The notes beneath the pieces are model-generated. The model had not been told where the DNA came from and searched no databases. It saw only the letters and a program-made list of their open reading frames with translations. From an uncultured Bacteroidales bacterium (GTDB taxonomy: Bacteria > Bacteroidota > Bacteroidia > Bacteroidales > F082), in contig CAMYYB010000018.1 of the NCBI GenBank assembly GCA_947303335.1, positions 1-42,791 of the forward strand: a stretch of 42,791 bases of DNA, read 5' to 3'. Position numbers and translations under genes: made by a program. Within the stretch, counting starts at the first letter, position 1; every line of letters begins with the position of its first letter. Of this stretch, positions 21,648 to 29,005 are shown in pieces.

Positions 21648-23318
21648 ATGTCGAAACGCGTACTCATTGTTGTTTTGGTTGTTGTTGCTTTCACTTGCAC
21701 TTGTTGTCATCGAAAAGCAAAGCAACCGTATACCCCCACGTTGCCATCCTTGTGGATTACCATGGCCCAAAATCAATATAATTCCATATATGGAGACACC
21801 GAAAACAAAGAGGCGGCAGAAGCTTTACTTACGGATGCTCATGGCGATACGTTGTATCAGGGTGCACTAGCTCATATCAAAACCAGAGGCAATACTACAT
21901 TTAAAGAAGCCAAAAAGCCTTTTACCATCAAGTTTCCCAAAAAGCAGTGTTTTTTGGGACTAGAACCAGGCAAATCCTTTGTGCTGTTGGCGAACGCCTT
22001 AGATGAGAGCCATATCCGCAATGCCATTGGTTTGGATTTGGCTCGAATAATGGGGATACCGGCACCGCGCTACGCCTATCTGTCCCTTTATATCAACAAC
22101 AGCTATATAGGACTATATCAAATAACTAACAAAGTGGATGTAGGCAAGCACGCTCTCGACATTACGGACTTGGACAAACTAAACCAACAGGTCAATCCGA
22201 AACCCTTAGATGAATATGAATGGTTTGGCTTCGGGAGAGAAAAAGAGTTGATACATCGTAAAGGGGTTTTGCTCGACAACAATCCTGACGATATCACCGG
22301 CGGTTATTTGTTGGACATTACTGGCCCTGTTCAGCAGTACTTCAAAAGCACCAGTGGATTTGTCTCGACGGCTAAGGACAATGTGCGCATTCGTTCTCCC
22401 AAGTACGCCTCTCCTCAAGAGGTGGACTATATTGTTGAACGTTACAATGAAATGCAAAGTGCAGTGATGGCTGCTGACGGCTTTCATCCCGAAACGGGCA
22501 GACATTATACGGAGTATCTTGATAGGGAATCCTTTGCCCGCTATTATCTGCTTAATGAAATCATGTTTAATCATGATGCCAATTGGGCAAGTTTTATGCT
22601 GTATAAAGATCGAGACGCTAACGATCCCAAATTTCATGCCGGTCCTGCCTGGGATTATGATAGAACGCTTGACAACCCTAGATTTACGGATGTCCTCAAT
22701 ACAAAAGAATATAGCAATGAGATGTTTGCCAGTGTAAAAGCAGACAGAATAGGCATGATCTGTTCGGGAGGTTTGCTTTATTATTTGTGCCAACATGAAG
22801 ATTTCCAACAGGCGGTCAGAGATTGTTACTTGAACTGTATTGGACCCAAGTGTCATGCCTATTTGGAAGCTCATCTTATCGACAGCCTGGCCACCTTGCT
22901 GGCGCAGGAAGCAGATCGAGACTATGAGAAAAACGAGGGCCGTTATAGTAAAACCTATGAGGTTGCGGTGAACAGAGCGACGGCTTATTTACGTGACAGA
23001 ATAGCGTTTCTCGACTGGTATTGTGCCTCAACACAGGAAGAACAAGTCACTATTACGGCTCTATGGAGAGGGATGAGAACTCGTAAGTTTTATTATCCTA
23101 CCGAAGAAGCTATCGAGGTACCCCATTTAGCAAAGTCGTACTACAATCACGATCCTGTCTATGAACTGTATTATGCAGGTACAGATTCCCTTGTTCCCGA
23201 GGGCATCATATTTCATGAGCCCCAGACGCTGGAACTTCGGGGGAGGGAACCCACCAAACGTGAAGTACAAATACGTCGGGTCAAGAAAAAACTGGCAAAG
23301 ATAGGCATTCGTTTCTGA
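21648..23318 (+). CDS. CotH kinase-like lipoprotein
   Basis: 556 residues from ATG 21648; the frame extends back into rocD and its terminator, so that start is rejected. The N-terminus is a hydrophobic segment and lipobox (VVVAFTCTCC). The CotH family pattern is clear: ALAHIKTRGNTTFKEAKKPF, LLANALDESHIRNAIGLDLA, YLSLYINNSYIGLYQITNKV, then the catalytic region LLNEIMFNHDANWASFMLYK and HAGPAWDYDRTLDN. CotH proteins are atypical kinases that phosphorylate secreted proteins; the spore-coat role does not apply here. The last 38 bases overlap the 3' end of the convergent dus gene. Confidence 0.85.
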   Translation: MSKRVLIVVLVVVAFTCTCCHRKAKQPYTPTLPSLWITMAQNQYNSIYGDTENKEAAEALLTDAHGDTLYQGALAHIKTRGNTTFKEAKKPFTIKFPKKQCFLGLEPGKSFVLLANALDESHIRNAIGLDLARIMGIPAPRYAYLSLYINNSYIGLYQITNKVDVGKHALDITDLDKLNQQVNPKPLDEYEWFGFGREKELIHRKGVLLDNNPDDITGGYLLDITGPVQQYFKSTSGFVSTAKDNVRIRSPKYASPQEVDYIVERYNEMQSAVMAADGFHPETGRHYTEYLDRESFARYYLLNEIMFNHDANWASFMLYKDRDANDPKFHAGPAWDYDRTLDNPRFTDVLNTKEYSNEMFASVKADRIGMICSGGLLYYLCQHEDFQQAVRDCYLNCIGPKCHAYLEAHLIDSLATLLAQEADRDYEKNEGRYSKTYEVAVNRATAYLRDRIAFLDWYCASTQEEQVTITALWRGMRTRKFYYPTEEAIEVPHLAKSYYNHDPVYELYYAGTDSLVPEGIIFHEPQTLELRGREPTKREVQIRRVKKKLAKIGIRF

Positions 23319-24291
23319 AAAGCTCCTCTACCGCTTCCTCATATTCCCTCAGTGCATTAATCTTCTTGATTTTTCGCCAAACCACTTGTGGTTCCTCAAA
23401 ACTGTTCATCAGATAAGACCATAATTCTTTCATCCTGCCTAATACTTTTGGACTGCCACCAGCATGGCGAAGACGGTCTTCATACAGGTCAATGACGTAG
23501 GCGTGCAGGCGTTTGGTCCTTTCGGACGCATTCGATGCGTCCCTACGGATGTCCTCCGCCAAAAATGGGTTGGCCAAAATCCCACGTCCCAACATATACT
23601 GGTTTACAGGTTGACGGTTGAAGGTCCCTGAGCCTGTCGAAGGGTTGTTGTTTATTGTTTTCTGGATGCGCCTAAAACTTTTGACGGAAACAATATCCCC
23701 ATTATAAACGAGCGGTGCATTAATATAAGGTATCAATGCCTTGAACCGTTCCACGTCAGCTTCGCCTTTGTACAACTGCTTTCCTATACGTGGATGAATG
23801 ATTAATTCACTCAATGGAAATCGGTTGAAAATCGGAAGAATCGCTTCAATCTCCTCTGGACTGTAATACCCCAAGCGGCATTTCACGCTAAACTTGATGT
23901 CAATCTCCTCAAAGACCCTCTCCAGCATGGCTTCCACCATATCGGGATAGGGCAACAGCCCGCAGCCGCGCTTCTTGTTGGCCACTCGTGGGAAGGGACA
24001 GCCCATATTAAGATTAATCTCTTTATACCCCAGTGCCTTGCACTGTTTGGCAAAACGCAGGATTTCTTCTGCATCGGTACTCAAAATCTGTGGCGTCAGT
24101 GTCTCCACATCGTTACAACGCGGGTCAATCTCTTCCCCTTGCAGGTTCTTGGCGTGTTCCTCTTTATGAATGCCTGTGAAGAAAGGTGTATAGAACTTGT
24201 CGATGCCCCCGAAGTGCCGCTTGAAGACATTGCGGAAAGGCGCATCGGTGATGCCTTGAAAGGGTCCCAACGATAGGAATGGCTCACTCAT
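23281..24291 (-). CDS. dus: tRNA-dihydrouridine synthase with in-frame repeat insertions
   Basis: 336 residues. It reduces uridines in tRNA D-loops with FMN and NADPH. LGPFQGITDAPFRNVFKRH, the catalytic Cys in INLNMGCPFPRVANKKRGCG and the FMN-site YMLGRGILANPFL are all present. Two stretches are foreign to the family. NNNPSTGSGTFNRQPVNQ (23599-23652) is encoded by three TCAAC-type heptamers plus a repeat also found at 41042-41065. RRDASNASERTKR contains the perfect palindrome at 23524-23542. Both flank the FMN-binding GRG strand and look like loop insertions that keep the frame. The gene follows lnt with a four-base overlap. Confidence 0.88.
   Translation of the reverse strand: MSEPFLSLGPFQGITDAPFRNVFKRHFGGIDKFYTPFFTGIHKEEHAKNLQGEEIDPRCNDVETLTPQILSTDAEEILRFAKQCKALGYKEINLNMGCPFPRVANKKRGCGLLPYPDMVEAMLERVFEEIDIKFSVKCRLGYYSPEEIEAILPIFNRFPLSELIIHPRIGKQLYKGEADVERFKALIPYINAPLVYNGDIVSVKSFRRIQKTINNNPSTGSGTFNRQPVNQYMLGRGILANPFLAEDIRRDASNASERTKRLHAYVIDLYEDRLRHAGGSPKVLGRMKELWSYLMNSFEEPQVVWRKIKKINALREYEEAVEELFRNECLSLPVFS
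23524..23542. repeat. palindromic repeat inside dus
   Basis: GGACGCAT, TCG, ATGCGTCC: eight-base perfect arms around a three-base centre. Read within dus as part of RRDASNASERTKR. Confidence 0.8.
23599..23652 (-). repeat. composite repeat insertion inside dus (54 bases)
   Basis: On the minus strand the unit holds CCTTCGACAGGCTCAGG (also at 41042-41065) and then three heptamers TCAACCG, TCAACCT, GTAAACC. It is a multiple of three and adds 18 residues. Confidence 0.75.
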
Positions 24292-25946
24292 TTCTTCTTT
24301 TTCTTAGTGGCTTTTTTGACAGGCTTGTTGTCGGCGCGGTTCCATTTGATGAGACTCACGGCTCCCCAAGTGAGGAGCAATACAAAAGTGAGATACATCG
24401 CAATACGGCTCAGATAGTCTCCGTGTTGGGCATAGAAGGTGACCTTGGTATTGGCCTTCAAGGTGGCTCGTATGGCATCAGGTTCCCAATAATGGGTGCG
24501 TTGCAACACGTCACCCCGTTGATTGATGAATCCCGAGCGTCCTGTGTTGGCTGAGCGGGCTATGCATCGTCGGTTCTCAATGGCTCTCAGCTTCGAGAAC
24601 TCGAAATGCTGGCGGTAGCCTGGCGTGTGTCCCCACCAGCCGTCGTTGGTAATGACGAAAATCAAGTCGGCTCCTTTCTTGCAGAACGAGCTGACATATT
24701 CTCCGAAAGCGCTCTCGTAACAGATGGCTGCGCCTATTTTGTGTTTGCCAAACGACATTACCTTCGCCTCGGGGTCAGTTTTCAGGGTACCCCGAGCGAT
24801 ACCCATGGTGATACTGTAGTTTTTCAGGAAGCCCATCCATTCGGGAATGGCTTCTACACCTGGGGTGAGCTGCGACTTGTTGCGGTGCTGCATCTTGACG
24901 GTGTCAATGAGCAAGGCCGAGTTGTGGCAGTAATAATAACGGTCGCTGTCGCCTATCTGGCGGGCAGGGAAGTCGTTTTCCATGCCACGGGGTACCCATT
25001 CGTAGGTGGTGCCACCAATGACAAAAGCCATCTGAGGATGCTTTTGGATATAGTCATGCAGGGTTTTGAGAGCTTGTACCTTTTCGGTCTCATGCAACCA
25101 AATGCCTTCCTGGATAGCCGACTCGCTGCTGACCACAAAACGAGTGTTCTCCGTCACCAAAGGCAACGAAAGGGCAATGTTGTTTTGGATGACTTGGTCG
25201 TAGAATTGGCTGTCGAACTGCTCGTTCCACGGGTCGCAGTTCTGCTGTACCACGATGACTTCCGTATCTTGGCCTTGGTCTTCGTAATGTGTATAAACGT
25301 TTTTGCTCACCAGAATGGGCAGGAATAGTACGAGCAATCCCACACCTGTATTAATTAATAGGTGTTTCGTCTCTCTCAATTTGAAATGAAGAATGGTATT
25401 AACAATGAGTATGTTGACCAAGAGAACCCAAAGCGTTCCGCCAGCCACTCCCGTGTATTCGTACCATTGTATCCATTCAGGACGTAAGCTGAACACGTTG
25501 CCCAAGTTAAGCCAAGGCCATTTGGCAGCCCAGAGGTAGGTGAGCCATTCGAAGGCCATCCAATAGGGAATAAGGAAGAAGTTGCCCCAAGGTTGGTTGC
25601 ACACCTTTTTCTTGGTAAGGTGGAACACATTGAACACGATGGTCATAAACAATGCGTTCAATATCCAAGCAGCGATGGCGGCAGGGGTGGCATTCCACAC
25701 CCACCAAGTGGTAGCCACGTTCCATACCAAAAAGGTCAGGAACGACAGCCAAAACAGTTTGCCTTTTTCGCCTTGTACGATACAGTCCTCAAGCAGCAGC
25801 AAGGGAACCCATCCGATGAATACCAGTGACGCTATGCCCCATGTAGGCCAAGCCGCTGTCAGCAGTCCAGCGCTCAACAAAGCCAGCAAGATTCTACGGC
25901 CTTTGCCGTCGGGTTGTGTCTTATGTCCTTTTCTCTTTGCTATCAT
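24288..25946 (-). CDS. lnt: apolipoprotein N-acyltransferase
   Basis: 552 residues. The enzyme adds the third acyl chain to lipoproteins at the inner membrane. The N-terminal ~210 residues hold six or so membrane segments (LLALLSAGLLTAAWPTWGIA; LFWLSFLTFLVWNVATTWWV and others). Then comes the nitrilase-fold domain with the catalytic Glu in VVSSESAIQEG, Lys in HRNKSQLTPGVE and Cys in GAAICYESAFGEY; FVITNDGWWG and RAIENRRCIARSANTG are also diagnostic. A last membrane helix is followed by a Lys-rich tail. ATGA overlap with dus shows co-transcription. The abundance of lipoproteins in this window fits a need for Lnt. Confidence 0.93.
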   Translation of the reverse strand: MIAKRKGHKTQPDGKGRRILLALLSAGLLTAAWPTWGIASLVFIGWVPLLLLEDCIVQGEKGKLFWLSFLTFLVWNVATTWWVWNATPAAIAAWILNALFMTIVFNVFHLTKKKVCNQPWGNFFLIPYWMAFEWLTYLWAAKWPWLNLGNVFSLRPEWIQWYEYTGVAGGTLWVLLVNILIVNTILHFKLRETKHLLINTGVGLLVLFLPILVSKNVYTHYEDQGQDTEVIVVQQNCDPWNEQFDSQFYDQVIQNNIALSLPLVTENTRFVVSSESAIQEGIWLHETEKVQALKTLHDYIQKHPQMAFVIGGTTYEWVPRGMENDFPARQIGDSDRYYYCHNSALLIDTVKMQHRNKSQLTPGVEAIPEWMGFLKNYSITMGIARGTLKTDPEAKVMSFGKHKIGAAICYESAFGEYVSSFCKKGADLIFVITNDGWWGHTPGYRQHFEFSKLRAIENRRCIARSANTGRSGFINQRGDVLQRTHYWEPDAIRATLKANTKVTFYAQHGDYLSRIAMYLTFVLLLTWGAVSLIKWNRADNKPVKKATKKKKK

Positions 25947-25963
25947 ATATCCAAAATTTTGTG

Positions 25964-25971
25964 CAAAGGTA
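25964..25971 (-). promoter_or_regulatory. promoter of lnt-dus
   Basis: Minus-strand TACCTTTG fits the Bacteroidetes -7 box and lies 18 bases before the lnt ATG. It is back to back with the promoter at 25993-26000. Confidence 0.65.
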
Positions 25972-25992
25972 CTGCTTTATCAATATAATTCT

Positions 25993-26000
25993 TATCTTTG
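25993..26000 (+). promoter_or_regulatory. promoter of the kinase-peptidase-PqqD-nucleotidyltransferase operon
   Basis: TATCTTTG followed by CA, 17 bases before the ATG at 26017. The two divergent -7 boxes are only 21 bases apart, so their -33 regions overlap and the two operons may compete. Confidence 0.7.
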
Positions 26001-26016
26001 CAAAAAATTTGATGTA

Positions 26017-26883
26017 ATGAAAAAAACTTATCAAGTTGCAGGTCATAAGTTCTCCGTCACGATGCCCGATGGCAATTCGCTTTGGAATGAAATGGGACAG
26101 TATGAGCCTTTTCTCTCCGATGAGTCGGGTCAGCATGTATTTGAGGTAACCTTGGATGACGAAATGCCTGATTTGGAGGGTTGGAATAAAGTAACAGAGG
26201 AGAAAAATCAATTTTTCCCGGTATTTGAGTTTTATGAGTGCAACGAGGGTTGGTTATGGTCATTATCGCAGGAAGATAATCTCGAAGCGAAAGCTTATAT
26301 GGTTTCCGATAAGGCATTTTCGAAAGCACGGTTGTGTTTTGTGGGCAAGTCAAGAGCGTTTTTGCATAATATGCTTTCATTTATGTTTGCGGCCTCAACG
26401 GCGAATAAGAACACACTGTTGCTTCATTCGTCGGTGACGCTTCACGGAGGCAAGGGTTATCTCTTTTTGGGGAAGAGTGGCACAGGGAAAAGCACCCATA
26501 GCCAATTGTGGATTAAGAATATTGAAGGTTGTGAGTTGCTCAATGACGACCATCCTGTCTTGAAAGTGGAAAACAATGGTACAGTATATGTCTATGGATC
26601 ACCTTGGAGCGGCAAGACACCTTGCTACCGTAACCTTAGTGCACCCGTAGGTGCTATCGTTGATTTGCATCAAGCTAAAAAGAACGCCATACGGCGTCAA
26701 ACGATTATCGAGGCATACGGGTCGGTTTACAAGTCATTGACAGGTACTAGGTTTGTTAGGGAGTGCGCAGATGGTTATCATGCTACTAATGAGCGTATTG
26801 TGACCACAGTGCCGTGCTATTCACTGGATTGTCTTCCAGACGCCGAAGCTGCTTGGCTTTGCTATAATACAGTTTCACGATGA
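26017..26883 (+). CDS. HprK/PEP-carboxykinase-like kinase
   Basis: 288 residues from ATG 26017; a longer frame would enter the lnt gene and its promoter. The HprK/PEPCK-like core has the P-loop YLFLGKSGTGKSTHSQLW (Walker A at ~152-159). A preceding His (LLLHSSVTL, ~137) and the Asp pair in LLNDDHPVL (~177-178) are the catalytic arrangement of HPr kinase-type proteins. SPWSGKTPCYRNL follows. The N-terminal ~120 residues are variable. HprK homologues in some lasso-peptide clusters phosphorylate a C-terminal Ser of the precursor (paeninodin type); others have unknown targets. It is the first gene of a four-gene operon with ATGA overlaps, so its partner is probably encoded there. Confidence 0.8.
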   Translation: MKKTYQVAGHKFSVTMPDGNSLWNEMGQYEPFLSDESGQHVFEVTLDDEMPDLEGWNKVTEEKNQFFPVFEFYECNEGWLWSLSQEDNLEAKAYMVSDKAFSKARLCFVGKSRAFLHNMLSFMFAASTANKNTLLLHSSVTLHGGKGYLFLGKSGTGKSTHSQLWIKNIEGCELLNDDHPVLKVENNGTVYVYGSPWSGKTPCYRNLSAPVGAIVDLHQAKKNAIRRQTIIEAYGSVYKSLTGTRFVRECADGYHATNERIVTTVPCYSLDCLPDAEAAWLCYNTVSR

Positions 26884-27326
26884 GTAAAACAGCTGTCCTT
26901 GAGGAGTTGTTACCGGATGAGTTGTCTGATATCCTTGCCCAAAGCGATGAGGGAGTTTTCCTGCACCCCAAGGGTAGGAGTATGTTGCCTTTTATTCGTG
27001 AAGGAGTAGACAAAGTGCGATTGGCTCGTGTTGAGGGACTAAGGAAAGGCGACATCGTATTGGCGTATTTCGATGGTAGGTATCTCTTACACCGTATTTA
27101 TGCCCTTGACGGAGAACGAATCACCTTGATGGGAGATGGCAACCTACAAGGAAAAGAGTATTGTACGAAAGCAGATGTGAAAGCCGTTGTGGAGGAAATC
27201 GTCACTCGAGAAGGCCGTGTCCGCCAACCTGGGAGAGCCTGGCTTTGGCGTAATACCTTGGGGTGTCGCAAATATCTACTGAAAGTGTATAGAAAATGGA
27301 ATAAATTAAAACACACAACAATATGA
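26880..27326 (+). CDS. soluble S26B/S24-like peptidase
   Basis: 148 residues. The motif HPKGRSMLPFIREG holds the nucleophile Ser (~34), LLHRIYALDG the general-base His (~71) and LMGDGN the conserved Asp (~86). This is the Ser-His layout of SipW/Sec11-type S26B peptidases, whereas bacterial LepB uses Ser-Lys. No membrane helix precedes the Ser, so the protein should stay in the cytoplasm. The C-terminal ~35 residues are basic. It overlaps both neighbours by four bases (ATGA). In this setting it may trim a peptide leader, or it may be a regulator of the S24 fold. The substrate is unknown. Confidence 0.75.
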   Translation: MSKTAVLEELLPDELSDILAQSDEGVFLHPKGRSMLPFIREGVDKVRLARVEGLRKGDIVLAYFDGRYLLHRIYALDGERITLMGDGNLQGKEYCTKADVKAVVEEIVTREGRVRQPGRAWLWRNTLGCRKYLLKVYRKWNKLKHTTI

Positions 27327-27592
27327 AAACTAAAAAAGGTTACATTCTTCGTTCTTTGGGTGATGAGTTTGTCCTTGTTTCCGAAGGTGCCGATGTGTTC
27401 TATACGGGGCGCATGGTATCCATGAACGAAAGTGCCGCTTTACTGTGGCGGGAAGTGGAAGGTAAGGATTTTGATTTGAAAGATATGGCTGATCTGTTGG
27501 TTGACCATTACGATATTAGCCGTGAGGTTGCCGAAAAAGATGCAGAGGCTTTGCTCCAAATCTGGAAAAACGCTGACATTATTGAAGAATAA
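27323..27592 (+). CDS. PqqD-like protein (possible RiPP recognition element)
   Basis: 89 residues of the PqqD family: an N-terminal three-strand part (YILRSLGDEFVLVSEGA), then MVSMNESAALLWREVEGKDF, then three helices (DMADLLVDHYDISREVAEKD; AEALLQIWKNADII). PqqD-fold domains bind the leader of ribosomally made peptides and hand it to modifying enzymes. The MNESAALLW block with small residue then Trp is typical. It is translationally coupled to the peptidase gene and lies four bases before the nucleotidyltransferase gene. In a cluster with no radical SAM partner, its likely client is the peptide at 28814. Confidence 0.85.
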   Translation: MKTKKGYILRSLGDEFVLVSEGADVFYTGRMVSMNESAALLWREVEGKDFDLKDMADLLVDHYDISREVAEKDAEALLQIWKNADIIEE

Positions 27593-27595
27593 GAT

Positions 27596-28702
27596 ATGAC
27601 CCTTGTTGAGTCACACTATTTTGCTCTTATGCGTGCTGCCTTATGGCAGCAACCTGTAGCCCTTGAGGGAAAGCCGGATTGGGAAGGCATTATGCGCGTT
27701 GCTCGGCATCACGCCACCGAAGTTCTTGTGGCTGATGTGGCTTCGCGTTTGACGGGCGACGCCAGACCTTCCGAGGAGATGCTCCGTCAGATGAAAAAAG
27801 CCATGTATGGCAATCTTATCAGTCAACAGGAGCTGAAACGGATACTCCTGAAGGCCATGAAGGCTTTAGAAACTCAGGGCATTGAGTTCGTGCTGCTCAA
27901 AGGTTTTGGCCTTGCGCGGCTCTATCCTAATCCCAGCTTGCGTCAATTTGGCGATATTGACCTTTTTGTGGGCTTGCAGCAGTACCATCAGGCTTGCATG
28001 GTGTTGCGTGGCCTTTCCGGGGGATACAACTGGGGTGGTGAGATTGAAGTTGGACGGCATTATAACATTGAGTTTGGACGGTTTCCCATGGAGGTTCACC
28101 GTATGAGTGCCGAGGTGAACGATGCCAAGGAACAGGCTGTGTATGCCGTCATCGAGCAAGATGGTTTGGTTGAACATCGACAAAACGTTGATTTCGGGGA
28201 TTGCAGTTTGCCTTTGCCCTCCAATGAGTTCATGGTGTTTTTTACTTTCTTTCATTTCTGGGATCATTTCATGACTTCAGGTGTGGGATGGCGTCAACTC
28301 TCAGATGTGGCTATGACTTTGCATTCCTATCATGGACAGCTTGATGTGGATAAGTTGCACGACTGGTTGGTCTCGATGCATCTTATGGGGCCTTGGCAGG
28401 CTTTTGGTGGACTCATGGAGACCTGTCTTGGGCTTCCTGTGGCTGAGATACCATTTTACAAGTCGATTTCCCGTTACCGTACCAAGCAAATCTATGACCG
28501 AATAATGGTGGACGGTAATTTTAGGCGGTTCAAACGCTACCGACAATTCCAACCTAAAGGCATCCTGATAAGAAAAATCTATGCTATTATTAGCGTTTTT
28601 CTTGATTTTTTTGGTTTGGTTGGTTTGTTTCCCAAGCATGCATTCCGGATGATGTCCACCACCCTGACAGAAAGCATCTCGAAAAATTTTCAAAAAAAGT
28701 GA
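27596..28702 (+). CDS. nucleotidyltransferase family protein (NTP_transf_5-like)
   Basis: 368 residues. A two-helix start is followed by GIEFVLLKGFGLARLYPNPS and LRQFGDIDLFV. The D-x-D pair in GDIDLF (near residue 120) with the upstream KG(x)ALA-like KGFGLA is the active site of Pol-beta-type nucleotidyltransferases of the NTP_transf_5 group. The C-terminal half is helical and ends in a hydrophobic segment near 330-350 (IYAIISVFLDFFGLVGLF) that may sit on or in the membrane. Relatives occur beside PqqD, HprK-like kinase and lasso-peptide genes and in capsule clusters. The substrate is unknown. It is the last gene of the operon. Confidence 0.8.
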   Translation: MTLVESHYFALMRAALWQQPVALEGKPDWEGIMRVARHHATEVLVADVASRLTGDARPSEEMLRQMKKAMYGNLISQQELKRILLKAMKALETQGIEFVLLKGFGLARLYPNPSLRQFGDIDLFVGLQQYHQACMVLRGLSGGYNWGGEIEVGRHYNIEFGRFPMEVHRMSAEVNDAKEQAVYAVIEQDGLVEHRQNVDFGDCSLPLPSNEFMVFFTFFHFWDHFMTSGVGWRQLSDVAMTLHSYHGQLDVDKLHDWLVSMHLMGPWQAFGGLMETCLGLPVAEIPFYKSISRYRTKQIYDRIMVDGNFRRFKRYRQFQPKGILIRKIYAIISVFLDFFGLVGLFPKHAFRMMSTTLTESISKNFQKK

Positions 28703-28732
28703 TTTTTTTTCGCGTCGTATGAATTAATTGCC

Positions 28733-28740
28733 TATTTTTG
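28733..28740 (+). promoter_or_regulatory. promoter of the short peptide gene
   Basis: TATTTTTG followed by CACC fits the Bacteroidetes -7 box. It gives the peptide (ATG at 28814) and the downstream lipoprotein a promoter of their own, with a leader of about 70 bases. Confidence 0.7.
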
Positions 28741-28813
28741 CACCGTGAAAAGTGTGTGAAAGAGACACAAAGTTCAAATAAACAAATAATTAATCATTAA
28801 AAACACAAACAAA

Positions 28814-28936
28814 ATGAAGAAATTAAACAATGTTTACGTTGCTCCCAAAGCAGAATTGGTCGAGCTTCTTGCTGAAAACGAAATCATGTCAAATCCTACT
28901 TCGTGGACAGGTACTCCCTCAACTCCTATTTCGTAA
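28814..28936 (+). CDS. 40-residue peptide, candidate modified precursor
   Basis: This short gene starts MKKLNNVYVAPKAELVEL and continues LAENEIMSNPT to the end SWTGTPSTPIS. The first ~25 residues look like a leader: a basic start, then amphipathic with an acidic face. The last ~15 are rich in Ser, Thr, Pro and Gly and end in Ser. The start has an A-rich context (AACAAAATG) typical of the group, and a strong promoter lies 73 bases upstream. It directly follows the kinase-peptidase-PqqD-nucleotidyltransferase operon. Similar short peptides of the YVAPKAEL type are common in Bacteroidales. A role as substrate of the cluster is inferred from position and composition, not shown. Confidence 0.65.
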   Translation: MKKLNNVYVAPKAELVELLAENEIMSNPTSWTGTPSTPIS

Positions 28937-29005
28937 TTTTTCGAAGAAGAAGTAGCGTCTTTAAACAAATGACAATTTAAACTAGAAAAATTAAAACGGA
29001 GAAAA

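Noticed and set aside
26017-28936. Complete lasso-peptide cluster
   Set aside because: No asparagine-synthetase-like cyclase and no B2-type transglutaminase-like protease gene are present, so only the tailoring-type parts fit.
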